This document shows, in pieces, positions 44,876 to 53,903 of a stretch of 64,000 nucleotides of DNA. Below the pieces are notes generated by a model. That model ran no database searches. It was not told the origin of the DNA and was given only the letters and a program-made list of their open reading frames with translations. The stretch comes from CAYSWV01 sp964434865. GTDB lineage: Bacteria > Cyanobacteriota > Cyanobacteriia > Thermostichales > Thermostichaceae. The DNA lies in contig CAYSWV010000002.1 in the NCBI GenBank assembly GCA_964434865.1, positions 62,001 through 126,000 on the forward strand, in the 5' to 3' direction. The number at the start of each line of letters is the position of its first letter. Within the stretch, counting starts at the first letter, position 1. A program made the position numbers and the translations under genes.

Positions 44876-45244
44876 ATGAGGGATTCTTTTTTTCATCCGG
44901 TAATACGCATTTCGATAGGTTCCAATGAAGTTGTGCACTGTCTTGACCAAAGTCACTATACTATTGGCAGAGCAAAGCATTGTTCTATTTGTCTGCATCA
45001 TAAGGAGATATCTCGGATCCATGCCACTCTTGTAAAGGATGACTGTGGTCAATTCCATTTGTTAGATGGTGATGGGTTATATTCTGAAAGCTCTAATGGC
45101 ACCTTCGTGAATGGAAATAGGATTGATCGTCAAGTACTACAGGCCGGTGATATCATTCATTTTGGAAAACTTGTAGTCGGTCAATTTTATCATGATCAGC
45201 CTATAGTTACTGGGGCAAAAGATCAACAAATACTTCAATCCTGA
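44876..45244 (+). CDS. small FHA domain protein
   Basis: 122 aa, essentially one forkhead-associated domain. Phosphothreonine-recognition positions are visible: YTIGRAKHCSI, HKEISRIHATLV, and SSNGTFVNGNRI. Such single-domain FHA proteins bind phosphorylated partners of Ser/Thr kinases. The ATG is at 44876; a GGAA stretch 4-8 nt upstream is a weak SD. It follows the decayed VOC gene. Confidence 0.82.
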   Translation: MRDSFFHPVIRISIGSNEVVHCLDQSHYTIGRAKHCSICLHHKEISRIHATLVKDDCGQFHLLDGDGLYSESSNGTFVNGNRIDRQVLQAGDIIHFGKLVVGQFYHDQPIVTGAKDQQILQS

Positions 45245-45521
45245 GAATCTGTTTCACAAATTTTGTAAGAATTGGACTATCTAATCAATATCTATGTTAG
45301 AGGATTATGATATATTAGAAGACTATGATAATTCGACAATGATTAAAACAATAAAATGGTTTTAAATTTTAGTTCAATATCTAAACAGCAAACCCAAAAG
45401 TCGTGTGAACAAACTTCACTGTTGCTAAAGTTGCTGAAGCTAGTAGTAGGAGAGCTTTTACATATGCTTATCTTTCTATGATTTACAGGCTTAAAGTGCA
45501 AACTACAGAAGGAGATCTCTC
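45245..45521. other. intergenic region upstream of the minigene
   Basis: No gene assigned. A 56-codon open frame on the plus strand (about 45411-45590) passes through the minigene in another frame, without recognisable homology. A TTAGAxGAxTATGATA repeat lies near 45297-45330. Confidence 0.3.
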
Positions 45522-45560
45522 ATGGCAACCAATGAAAGTTATACTAATTTTATTAGATAA
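45522..45560 (+). CDS. 12-codon minigene or truncated gene start
   Basis: An ideal Shine-Dalgarno AAGGAG (45509-45514) lies 7 nt before ATG at 45522. The frame reads MATNESYTNFIR and stops at 45560, directly against the hairpin 45561-45595. It could be a leader peptide, a small protein, or the beginning of a gene whose body has been deleted up to its terminator. The quality of the ribosome site is the main support. Confidence 0.35.
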   Translation: MATNESYTNFIR

Positions 45561-45595
45561 GATGTCAAACCCTGTCAGCCTCAGAGCTTGACATC
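45561..45595. terminator. hairpin between minigene and secreted-protein gene
   Basis: GATGTCAA (45561-45568) and TTGACATC (45588-45595) form a perfect 8-bp stem with a 19-nt loop. Read on the minus strand the stem is followed by TTATCTAATAAAATT, a modest T-rich tail, so it may terminate the secreted-protein gene whose stop lies 25 nt away. On the plus strand it abuts the minigene stop. Confidence 0.5.
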
Positions 45596-45620
45596 CTAGA
45601 TCCCTGAGTAGAGAAGTTTC

Positions 45621-46001
45621 TTACTGGCTTAGTTCGTTGCAGTGGGCTGGCAAGGTTTGGGATACGGCACACTCATAGCTGCCATTATTGATCGTATGAA
45701 CAGTTGTTGTAACCCCAGCCCCTCGAGTCGCTGAGGTTGACGTCGTAAATCCTTCGCCAGTTGCAGGATTGTAGGCCCGAGTAGTGCCTGTGTAAGTCTC
45801 AGTCGAGGCATCATAAACACCTGTTTGTCCCCAACGGGATCCAGTCTCTGAAGAGTAACCCCCACCTGTTGTTGCCGCATCACCAGTCTCAGGGTTGTAA
45901 CCACTGGCCCGGAAACGACCGCCCGCAAAAGCAGGAGCAGATAAACACAATACCGACATAACAACAGTAACGGTGAGAGTGAAAGCTTGTGTCGAACGCA
46001 T
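45621..46001 (-). CDS. small secreted protein with Tyr-x-x-x-Thr-Gly repeats
   Basis: 126 aa from the ATG at 46001, which has AAGGA 7 nt upstream and gives a classic Sec signal peptide ending SAPAFA. The mature part is rich in Gly, Thr and Ser with loose repeats (YNPETGDAATTGGG, YSSETGSRWGQTG, YDASTETYTGTT, YNPATGEGFTT), then two cysteines near the end that may form a disulfide. Likely periplasmic or extracellular; function unknown. Confidence 0.7.
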   Translation of the reverse strand: MRSTQAFTLTVTVVMSVLCLSAPAFAGGRFRASGYNPETGDAATTGGGYSSETGSRWGQTGVYDASTETYTGTTRAYNPATGEGFTTSTSATRGAGVTTTVHTINNGSYECAVSQTLPAHCNELSQ

Positions 46002-46160
46002 AGAGGTATCCTTGAATCTCGATGTCTTCATCATCGCCAACAGACCACAAAATTCAGAGTGAAGAGCCTCCAACCCTAGCCCTGAATAAAGTCATGATCG
46101 TGGAGTACGGAAGTCATGATGTCTAGTGCAAGCAGTAGTGAGTCGTGCACATGGGAATAG

Positions 46161-46340
46161 GGGATCCGCCAACTCTATTGGGTTAATGACTGGCTAACCA
46201 TTTGGATCCCAGTAACTCTAACCTTCAAGGCTGACAATTATCCTGCTGCTGTAGGTCAACCCTTGGTCTTAAAGTTTGAAAACAGGGGAGATCCAGGTAG
46301 CAGGGCTGCTTTTGATCATTACAACATAGTCAAGCATTAA
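46161..46340 (+). pseudogene. cupredoxin-like gene fragment
   Basis: An open frame of 59 codons without a start codon reads ...IPVTLTFKADNYPAAVGQPL then VLKFENRGDPGSRAAFDHYN and stops at 46340. The VGxPLxLxFENR...AAFDHYN pattern resembles the C-terminal strands of cupredoxin-like domains. The upstream portion is missing or frameshifted. The rest of 46002-46400 has no gene; an inverted GGGATCC / GGATCCC pair lies around 46160-46220. Confidence 0.4.
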
Positions 46341-46400
46341 GACATGAATTAACCCACTAGATTTAATCATGATTAAGATCTGATACTAAGTGAGGTTACA

Positions 46401-47609
46401 TCACCAACTCCCTCCAGCTCCGCCCCCACTGCTGAATCCTCCACCAAAGCTACTGCTGCCACTGAATCCTCCATCAGAACTGCTGCTAGCCGTAAGGATA
46501 GGGAGAATAACCGTTTGATCTTCATGGTATGAACAGGATTGACAGGTTTTCTGAACTAGCTTTGAACCAGTTGTAGCCGTAGTTGGTGAATCAATAGTGG
46601 TTTCTGTTTCAAGTACAGTCATTTCTTCACAGTTAGGACACCAGTTGTATTTTAGAGTTTCAGGGGTGTGGAGGGTATAAGCTCGAATATGGATCAAGTC
46701 AATATCGGAGGAACATTGAGAGCAACTCCAGCCTTTGTATTCAACTGTACCTAGTCTTTGGGCTACTCGCTCAGCCTTTGTTAACTGTGGATCTAAGATT
46801 TCAGAACTAATTTGTTGTAAGGGCTGGCTACAAATAGCACATTTTAAGGAGTGATCATCAAAAGAATAACGTCGCACTCGCGATCTTTGCCCCAACTGAA
46901 CATAGATCGGACCTTTCGCTGTGGCACTTAAAACTCCAATGGTTAGAACTAGTCCTCCTAATAGGATGCTAAAACCAATTACAAGTTTGGGTCGCCTAAC
47001 TTGAGTAGCTTGATGAGTATAGACAGAGGATGGATCAAACCTTAAATGCTGAGAGATCTCATTAAAAAAACTAGGTTCTGTAGCTTGTAAGATCTCAGTC
47101 AGTGTTTGTGTTCCTTCTAAGATTCCCCGATCAAAGTTATTTTCTTTAAAGTAGGGAAGGATCTCTGTATTAATGATGGATTGAACGTCTTGATCGGGCA
47201 ACACGAGTCTGGCCCCAGACCCCGTTTCGATTTCAATACGGCGATCTCCATGAGATACTAAAATTAAGATACCGTTATTGATCCCTTTTTTACCAATATG
47301 CCAGGTATTGAATAATTTGGTTGCAAAGGATTTGGGAGAAGTTGCAGGAGCAGTCTCAGGAACAGTAACAATGGCTATTTCAGTCCCGTTTTCAGCTTCT
47401 AAATCGGTAATCCATTGGTCAAGCTGTTGTTCAGTTCGGGGTGTTAATAGATCCACCATGTCTGTAACCCAGCTCTCTTGCAGTCGAGGATTTGGCACAT
47501 CATGAACCGAAAGAGCATAAACAGGCAGGGAGCAGAACAGGCTAGCTAGCCCCAAGCTGATGAGCAGCACACCTTTGATCCCAAGCATCTTAAGAAGACT
47601 CATGGCCAT
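46401..47609 (-). CDS. TPM domain protein with Cys-rich and Gly/Ser-rich C-terminus
   Basis: 402 aa. An N-terminal signal sequence (about 1-33) precedes a TPM domain (about 45-180: VDLLTPRTEQQLDQWI, TEIAIVTVPETAP, FNTWHIGKKGINNGILILVS, IETGSGARLVLPD). A membrane helix (IGFSILLGGLVLTIGVLSA) leads to a cytoplasmic part with four CxxC pairs (CAICSQP, CSQCSSD, CPNCEE, CQSC), probably zinc ribbons, and a Gly/Ser/Phe tail ending in a GGGAGGSW motif. TPM relatives in plants and cyanobacteria act in photosystem II repair as phosphatase-like proteins; this one resembles the YgcG type. Confidence 0.85.
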   Translation of the reverse strand: MAMSLLKMLGIKGVLLISLGLASLFCSLPVYALSVHDVPNPRLQESWVTDMVDLLTPRTEQQLDQWITDLEAENGTEIAIVTVPETAPATSPKSFATKLFNTWHIGKKGINNGILILVSHGDRRIEIETGSGARLVLPDQDVQSIINTEILPYFKENNFDRGILEGTQTLTEILQATEPSFFNEISQHLRFDPSSVYTHQATQVRRPKLVIGFSILLGGLVLTIGVLSATAKGPIYVQLGQRSRVRRYSFDDHSLKCAICSQPLQQISSEILDPQLTKAERVAQRLGTVEYKGWSCSQCSSDIDLIHIRAYTLHTPETLKYNWCPNCEEMTVLETETTIDSPTTATTGSKLVQKTCQSCSYHEDQTVILPILTASSSSDGGFSGSSSFGGGFSSGGGAGGSW

Positions 47610-47714
47610 AGCTCAGTACAATAAATTTGCTCTTCATGCTAACAAACCAAGATTTGTCAATCTTATCTCAGATCTAAGTCCTGGTTTTAGATTTGAACTA
47701 GTGATCTTAGTGAT

Positions 47715-48554
47715 CTATAGGCGCGACTTGGCCCGGACTTTTTCGTACAGGGCATCCATGGCCTCTAGAAAGGAATTATGGCGATCCCAAAAGGCAGGGA
47801 GGTCACCTTGCTTTTTCACTAGGATTCCTGACACCGGATGGGTAGGGAGAGCTTCTATAGTTGCGGGAAGACGCGTGGACCCGTGCCAGAAATCACGCAG
47901 AGACGTGGTAGTAGGATCAGCAGCTACAGTGTGTAGAGAGGTGTAGTAGGATTGCACGGGTCGGGGCGGTTGATGGCCTAATGGTAATTGCGCAGACAGG
48001 GCTTGGCCTAGTGGGGTTTTTGCCAGCTCTTGTTGTAAAGCCTCACGGGAGATCCCCCGTAGTTCAAATAGAAGGAACGGATCTTGATCTAACTCAGCCG
48101 CTACCAAATAGTAAACCCCTGCAATATGCTTACATGGATTTTCCCAGTCGGGGCAAGAACAGGTTGCTTCAAAGTCTTTCTGGCTACCCGGTAAGAGATT
48201 GAGGTTGAGTCGTTTGAAATAGGTTTCAATTGTATCAGGGATATCGTTGAGGAGGAGGCGATAAATCACGGCAGCTTTTGAGGCCATTAGGGCAATAGCC
48301 GCCGCCCAGTTGGCTTGACTAATAGGTTGAAACTCAATGGTAGTGATATAGAGTGGCTCTTTGTACACCCCAAAGTAGGCATTTACCGATCCCCGTACTG
48401 TTGCTTGCACGCATCCATCTTTGATTTCAAAACTGGTGATCCGGCCCCCGGATGCATAGGATCGACCTCGACTTAACCGCCCTGGATCGGTTAACTGTTC
48501 AAGGGCTGCCAAGAATTTTTGGCCCCACCAGGTTCGGCTAAATGCTTTGCTCAT
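47715..48554 (-). CDS. SWIM zinc finger protein
   Basis: 279 aa. The SWIM motif CxCx(n)CxH is present in ATCSCPDWENPCKHIAGVYY at about residues 128-147. N-terminal WWGQKFLAALEQLTDPGRL...RGRSYASGGRI is the usual beginning of the family that is encoded beside SNF2 helicases. It lies 35 nt after the SNF2 gene on the same strand, so the two are a functional pair, likely acting on DNA or nucleoprotein; the biological process is not known. Confidence 0.88.
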   Translation of the reverse strand: MSKAFSRTWWGQKFLAALEQLTDPGRLSRGRSYASGGRITSFEIKDGCVQATVRGSVNAYFGVYKEPLYITTIEFQPISQANWAAAIALMASKAAVIYRLLLNDIPDTIETYFKRLNLNLLPGSQKDFEATCSCPDWENPCKHIAGVYYLVAAELDQDPFLLFELRGISREALQQELAKTPLGQALSAQLPLGHQPPRPVQSYYTSLHTVAADPTTTSLRDFWHGSTRLPATIEALPTHPVSGILVKKQGDLPAFWDRHNSFLEAMDALYEKVRAKSRL

Positions 48555-48589
48555 AGTATGACACCTCTATTCTGCAGATCAGTTCACAC

Positions 48590-51500
48590 TCAGTCCAAAA
48601 TGGCACTCCGATTCAGCGCAATCAGCTGTTTAAATGCATCATTATCCAACTCTGTCAGCCAGGATTCATCGGATCCGACAATAGACCTGGCTAAGGCTTT
48701 CTTATCAGCAATCATTTGATCAATACGTTCCTCCAAGGTGCCAATCGCTACAAACTTATGCACAAAAACGGCTTTCTTTTGACCAATTCGAAAGGCCCGA
48801 TCCGTAGCTTGATCTTCAACAGCCGGATTCCACCACCGATCAAAATGAAACACATGGTTCGCGTTTGTGAGAGTAATACCCACACCACCTGCCTTCAGAG
48901 ACAAGACAAAGATGGAAGGTTCTGCCTCTGGAGCTTGAAAGGCCTGGATCATAGCCTCTCGTTTGGAGCGGGTTGTGCCCCCATGCAGATAGTAGGTGGT
49001 GTAGTGATACGTCTGCCGGAGATACTTTTCCAGCGCCGATCCCAACTCTGTGAACTGGGTGAAGATTAATACAGATTCCTGCTCCTCCATGGCTTCAGCC
49101 ACCATCTCCGTTAAGCGGGTCAATTTGTGAGAGCGTTCTGCGGTAAAGTCGCTATCGTCCTGTAAAAACTGCCTGGGATGGTTACACACCTGTTTCAACT
49201 TGGTTAGAGTTCCTAGAATTAAGCCCTGGCGCTGGATCCCCTCTGCTGAATCCAACTGGCGCTCAACATCTTTGACGACAGCTTCGTAGAGGGAGGCTTG
49301 CTCTTTAGTGAGGTTGCACAATAAGGTTTGTTCCACCTTATCAGGTAGATCTTGGATGATAGCTTGATCGGTTTTGACCCGGCGCAGGATGAAAGGTTCA
49401 ACCAATTGTTTGAGGGTGGCTGATGGGTGAGGATCATGATTCTTTTGAATTGGAATTTCAAAGTTGCGTTGGAATTGCTTTTGGCTACCCAGATAACCCG
49501 GGTTGAGAAAGTTAAAGATAGACCAGAGATCAAGCAGGCGATTTTCAATGGGGGTTCCGGTGAGGGCCAGCCGGTGAGTAGCCTCAAATTTACAGATAGA
49601 CTTGGTTAAAGCAGCTTTGGGATTTTTGATGTTTTGAGCTTCATCTAAGACAATACGGTGCCAGTGAACATCATTGAATAACTTGACATCTATCCGAGCT
49701 AGCGTGAAGGAGGTGATGAGGATGTCATACACCCGGCAGATTCGCTTGAAGTCTTGAGTTTGCTTCGCACGATTACTACCATGATGGATAACCGCTTTCA
49801 GGTGAGGTGCAAATTTTTGAATTTCATAAAACCAGTTACTCACCACTGACGTTGGGGCAATCAGCAGCGTAGGCGGGATCTTGATCTTCTCGGCCTGAGC
49901 CCACTCTCGTTCTTGGACCAGCCGCGCAATCACCTGTACGGTTTTCCCCAAGCCCATATCATCGGCAAGACACCCATTCAAACCCATCTGATCGAGATAA
50001 TGGAGCCAGGATACCCCTCGTTTTTGATAATCCCGCAACTTCCCTTGAAATGTAGCCGGGTCTTCAATTAATTGAATATGAGTATTATCTTTTAAGTGAG
50101 CCAACATCTGCATCAGTGCATCTTCACGCTCATAGACTACCTCAAGCTCGTCAGAAGAACTGTCCGCTGTCAACTTTAAAAAATCTAGTAAACCAAGCTC
50201 AGGATTCTCGTGTTGCTGAGTTTGCCAGAAGGTCAACATCTGCTGCATCTTATCTTGATCTAACTCAATCCACTGCCCCCGAAACTGCACCAAAGGGGAT
50301 TTGGCGTTGACCAGTTGTTGCCACTCCGCCTCAGACACAACCGCATCGCCAATAGCTAATTCATAGTTATAGTCCACCAGTTTTTCAAATGAAAAATAAC
50401 TTTTGGCTTTATCCTGACTAGGAGTCAGTGATTTTCCCCGTGCCTGCAGCCGCACTCGAGCTCGCCGCTGTCCTTGTGGGGTCCACCAGGCTGGCACAAC
50501 CACCTTATAACCCGCATTTTCCAGCACCCAGGCTGATTCTTTCAAAAAGCTGAAAGCGGCCTCCAGGTTCAAATGGATCCCAACCGGCTGATCGGTTTCC
50601 AACCCCGCCCACAGTGAGGGATAAATCCGGGCTGCATAGCCTAGGTTCAGCAACAGGTTTTGTTCAAAATCATTGCCCAGCCAGTCTCTGACCTGCTTTT
50701 GTTGCTTTGGCCGCATCCGCCAATAATCCTCTAATGCCAACCTGAGCGAGGGATCCTGTTTCGACCCCACTTGAAGCTGTAACCACCACAAATCCTCTGG
50801 CTTAGCCGGATCCTGCAAATGAAAATAGAGGTAAAACGGCTGAAGGGTCTGGGTCTGGACAATCCGATCTCGCCAGGTTTGCCAAGCCATGTAGCGTTCT
50901 AGTCCGGTTGACTTCTGCCAAGGGAGAGATTTAAGACAGCTAGCAATTAAGGATCCTTGAATCTTCTTTTCAAAGACTTGTGTCATCGGCAGATGCGTGA
51001 GCAACTCAGTGAGGAGGCAGTCTGAAAAATGTCGGAGAAGAGTCGCTCGATCATAAAATTCCAAAGTCTCACGAGGCTTAGCAAACCCTGCAGCCCCTAT
51101 TAATGGCATGTGATCCACGTAGTGCTCCAACATCTTTTCATACTCTTCCCCAACAAACTCCCAACCAGGGTGGATGATGAACGGATCCATGGCTGGCCTA
51201 GCTTGAGTCGGGTCTGTAGGAGATGTAGGGAGGGCTTTGGAGGTTTTGGAGGCTTTAGCTGATTTAGCTGATCTTGACCGGCGTGAGGCTGGAGTCTTGG
51301 GAGGAGGATCTAAGGCTTGGTACTTCAAGGAGGGGATGTAGTGATCTTTGAAGATGATCCGCTTGAGGGCCTGTGTGAAATGAAACCAGAAATATAGATC
51401 AGCTCCCAGTTGAATATCTGTCAAATTGTGGTGGGCCATGAAATGGAGATCATTGAGCAATCGTACAACAGAGGTTCCAGAAGGATCGACAGCGCCTGCG

Positions 51501-51850
51501 TGGTAACAGTCAATGGACCAATATTGAAACTCATAGCTGTCAGGGAGGTCATTCTCCAGGTAACGAGCCAGATCTAGTGAAGGTAGAGGGTGTCCCTTCA
51601 CAGTGGGCAGCAGAAAAAAGCAAGGCTGGATGAAGTCTTGGCCTCGACGATTAGGAGGGAGCTTGATCCCCAGTTCACTGGAGAGAAGAGTAGCCAAAGC
51701 CTTAGCAGCTAGATGGTGGGGCTGGCCCAAGTTCCGCCGGTGTTGTTTCTGGGTCGACGGTGCTGTTGTTTCTACCCACAGACAGAAGGACCCCGATTGG
51801 ATGAAATGGGGGTCGGATTGAGGGATCCAGGTACCGTGAAGGATTTGCAT
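48590..51850 (-). CDS. SNF2/DEAD-like helicase
   Basis: 1086 aa from the ATG at 51850; homologues begin with an MxILHGxW motif, here MQILHGTWIP, whereas an upstream TTG start would overlap the preceding gene. About 600 N-terminal residues form the SNF2-associated region; the motor follows with DDMGLGKTVQ (Walker A), LDEAQNIKNP (DEAQ box), LTGTPIENRL, then the second lobe with LKAGGVGITLTNAN and DQATDRAFRIGQ. Bacterial RapA-like ATPase paired with the SWIM protein downstream. Starts 13 nt after the preceding small gene. Confidence 0.92.
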   Translation of the reverse strand: MQILHGTWIPQSDPHFIQSGSFCLWVETTAPSTQKQHRRNLGQPHHLAAKALATLLSSELGIKLPPNRRGQDFIQPCFFLLPTVKGHPLPSLDLARYLENDLPDSYEFQYWSIDCYHAGAVDPSGTSVVRLLNDLHFMAHHNLTDIQLGADLYFWFHFTQALKRIIFKDHYIPSLKYQALDPPPKTPASRRSRSAKSAKASKTSKALPTSPTDPTQARPAMDPFIIHPGWEFVGEEYEKMLEHYVDHMPLIGAAGFAKPRETLEFYDRATLLRHFSDCLLTELLTHLPMTQVFEKKIQGSLIASCLKSLPWQKSTGLERYMAWQTWRDRIVQTQTLQPFYLYFHLQDPAKPEDLWWLQLQVGSKQDPSLRLALEDYWRMRPKQQKQVRDWLGNDFEQNLLLNLGYAARIYPSLWAGLETDQPVGIHLNLEAAFSFLKESAWVLENAGYKVVVPAWWTPQGQRRARVRLQARGKSLTPSQDKAKSYFSFEKLVDYNYELAIGDAVVSEAEWQQLVNAKSPLVQFRGQWIELDQDKMQQMLTFWQTQQHENPELGLLDFLKLTADSSSDELEVVYEREDALMQMLAHLKDNTHIQLIEDPATFQGKLRDYQKRGVSWLHYLDQMGLNGCLADDMGLGKTVQVIARLVQEREWAQAEKIKIPPTLLIAPTSVVSNWFYEIQKFAPHLKAVIHHGSNRAKQTQDFKRICRVYDILITSFTLARIDVKLFNDVHWHRIVLDEAQNIKNPKAALTKSICKFEATHRLALTGTPIENRLLDLWSIFNFLNPGYLGSQKQFQRNFEIPIQKNHDPHPSATLKQLVEPFILRRVKTDQAIIQDLPDKVEQTLLCNLTKEQASLYEAVVKDVERQLDSAEGIQRQGLILGTLTKLKQVCNHPRQFLQDDSDFTAERSHKLTRLTEMVAEAMEEQESVLIFTQFTELGSALEKYLRQTYHYTTYYLHGGTTRSKREAMIQAFQAPEAEPSIFVLSLKAGGVGITLTNANHVFHFDRWWNPAVEDQATDRAFRIGQKKAVFVHKFVAIGTLEERIDQMIADKKALARSIVGSDESWLTELDNDAFKQLIALNRSAILD

Positions 51851-51863
51851 AATACTACCTAAT

Positions 51864-52247
51864 CTAGATCCAATAGGTTCCAACTGGGTAGATCGTGATT
51901 GTGATGCCAAACCCTAAGTCGGAAGCCCGCCGAACTAGATCAGCAGGTAGCCAGTAACTTGCTTTTAAGGATCCCGTTCTACTCTCAAAGCCAATATCTA
52001 AGATCGGTCTTGAACACTTGTTCAAAGCAGCCTTGGACTCCAAGGATACTCTCTCCAACAAAGAGCAGTACTGGATGCTCAATTCAGGGTTCTCCTCGAC
52101 ACCACTAAGGCCTATGGAAACACGATACGTTTTATCTACCCACTGGTTAAGATTAACAATGATCTCTCCAAGCTCGAGCAGTTCTGATACAAGCAGCCCT
52201 AAATCAGAATTGGAGTTGAGATCAAGGTCAGTTGCTATGTAACTCAT
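51864..52247 (-). CDS. hypothetical protein upstream of SNF2 gene
   Basis: 127 aa, ATG at 52247. Acidic N-terminus followed by alternating helix and strand (VSELLELGEIIVNLNQWVD, YRVSIGLSG, LKASYWLPADLVRRASDLGF, ITITIYPVG). The ending resembles the last strands of immunity-type DUF4279 domains, but I cannot assign it. Its stop is 13 nt from the SNF2 start, so it is probably in the same transcript. Confidence 0.55.
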   Translation of the reverse strand: MSYIATDLDLNSNSDLGLLVSELLELGEIIVNLNQWVDKTYRVSIGLSGVEENPELSIQYCSLLERVSLESKAALNKCSRPILDIGFESRTGSLKASYWLPADLVRRASDLGFGITITIYPVGTYWI

Positions 52248-52322
52248 TGTTTTTCAGTGAAGATTTCGAACAGGTAAGTCCTGGCGTCAGCCATTAGCAA
52301 TCGATACCCATCATGATTTCAG

Positions 52323-53288
52323 CTATCCATGTCGGCTGAATCCCGTGAGATGTTGAGCTTGTAGATCCCAGAATAAAGCTGATTCCGCTTGGGCATGGAG
52401 CACTAGATGGTGAGTGGAATTCACAGTACCCATGTTGCGGCACTCTAGGCCATGAAGTTGAAAGCGATTTTGAATTTCTGGCACATCCTTAGGATCAACA
52501 CTCAAAAGAAAGCCGTAACTGGGGAAACAACAGAGCCAATCTGCCAGATCAAAGCTAGCAGGACACCAGATCTGATCTAGATAGAGATGAGCACCACAGC
52601 CTGAGGTCTCCAGTAGCATCAATGTAGTCCCAATAATGCCACCCATACTAATATCTTTACCCGATGTACACAGTCCCTCAGCAGCCAGTTGAGGTAGCAA
52701 CTTTAACTTACGCCGCAGATCAGCAGGGTTGGCATCAGTGGCAGCATTCCAGAACGGATATTTCAGATGACGATGGCCTTGGGGATCGACAACCATCAGT
52801 AAGCAGTCGCCGGGAGTGGCTGTTGAGCTAGCAATTAAATGATCAGCCTGGCCCAAAATAGCTACAGCTAGAGCATTGTAGCGGCTCTGAACATTGGTAT
52901 GCCCCCCAATAATAGGGACCTGATAGGTCTCAGCAGCAGCTTTCATACCCGACCAGACTTCGGCACTGTGGAGTAGCCCTTGGCTCCAGATCACATCTAC
53001 AACTGCTAAGGGATGCCCACCCATGGCATAGACATCACTAACATTCACCATAATTGAGCACCAGCCTGCAAACCACGGCTCGGTTTCTACTAGCAACGGC
53101 CACATCCCCTCAGCCGCTAGCAACAAATACCCATTACCATGAGGAATAGCTGCACAATCATCCCCCATTAAGATATCTGACTCAGCAACCTGGACTGTCT
53201 GACCCAGGTAATTAGCGGCTTGTTGAATATCCTGTTTATGGATGATTCCAATAGACTGTCTGAGGTGATCTACCAAATCAGTTAGCAT
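52323..53288 (-). CDS. AIR synthase-related protein of the nitrilase cluster (Sll0787 family)
   Basis: 321 aa. PurM/AIR-synthase fold: a metal-binding GDDCAAIP at about residues 42-49, then AEGMWPLLVETEPWFAGWCS, NVSDVYAMGGHPLAVVDV and the C-terminal KDISMGGIIGT (an ATP-grasping glycine loop). It matches the Synechocystis Sll0787 family, members of which occur with a nitrilase, radical SAM and acetyltransferase. Last gene of the five-gene operon; probably ATP-dependent chemistry on the nitrile-derived product, substrate unknown. Confidence 0.85.
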   Translation of the reverse strand: MLTDLVDHLRQSIGIIHKQDIQQAANYLGQTVQVAESDILMGDDCAAIPHGNGYLLLAAEGMWPLLVETEPWFAGWCSIMVNVSDVYAMGGHPLAVVDVIWSQGLLHSAEVWSGMKAAAETYQVPIIGGHTNVQSRYNALAVAILGQADHLIASSTATPGDCLLMVVDPQGHRHLKYPFWNAATDANPADLRRKLKLLPQLAAEGLCTSGKDISMGGIIGTTLMLLETSGCGAHLYLDQIWCPASFDLADWLCCFPSYGFLLSVDPKDVPEIQNRFQLHGLECRNMGTVNSTHHLVLHAQAESALFWDLQAQHLTGFSRHG

Positions 53289-53334
53289 CAGGCCCCCAAG
53301 AGCTAGTATGAGAATACTGTTGTGGCACCTTTAA

Positions 53335-53874
53335 CTAGCTTACTGCGAGAGGATGACTTAAGGGGTCAAAACTAGTGGGATTTCTAGGTCGTTGATCAGA
53401 TTCGGGTGGATAATAGTCCAGATCAGCTTGCATGAGATGGTGAGGTTGGCAACACACTTCAATCAATTTAAGCGAAGCCCAGTGCTGTCGTTGAAAAAAT
53501 CGGACATTTTGCAATTGAACAGTGGCTAAAAATTGCTCACAGCCCCAGCCATTGGCTGTAGTCACCGCTTTATAGATCAGTCCTTTGCCAATTTGACCTC
53601 GTCGTCGATACCGTTGATGGACACCCAATCGACCACCAAACCAGTGACCTGGTTGAGTTTCATAGATCCGAACCACACCTACCACATCACTACCATCCAG
53701 GGCCACAATCGGGTAGGCCATCGCATCAATCGTATCCTGATCACTATATTCAAATAACTGTTGCTCATCACAAAAGATCTCACGGCGTAGACTAAAATAA
53801 GCAGCGACCTCAACTGGAGTTTCAGCCAGTTTGAATACGTAGGATGAGTTAGACATAGGTTTGAGCACAGACAT
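53335..53874 (-). CDS. GNAT acetyltransferase of the nitrilase cluster (MSMEG_0567/Sll0786 family)
   Basis: 179 aa from the ATG at 53874 (53856 is the alternative). The N-acyltransferase fold is visible: YFSLRREIFCDEQQLFEYSD, the V/A strand DVVGVVRIYETQPG, acetyl-CoA loop LGVHQRYRRRGQIGKGLI, and the C-terminal NVRFFQRQHW. Family membership is from its position between radical SAM and AIR-synthase-like genes and from the start motif. It follows the radical SAM gene by 29 nt. Confidence 0.82.
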   Translation of the reverse strand: MSVLKPMSNSSYVFKLAETPVEVAAYFSLRREIFCDEQQLFEYSDQDTIDAMAYPIVALDGSDVVGVVRIYETQPGHWFGGRLGVHQRYRRRGQIGKGLIYKAVTTANGWGCEQFLATVQLQNVRFFQRQHWASLKLIEVCCQPHHLMQADLDYYPPESDQRPRNPTSFDPLSHPLAVS

Positions 53875-53903
53875 TCGACAATGATTTAAACAGGACCCAG
53901 TCC

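Noticed and set aside
45294..45365. 23-codon open frame reading MLEDYDILEDYDNS
   Set aside because: No ribosome site; acidic repeat comes from a short DNA repeat.
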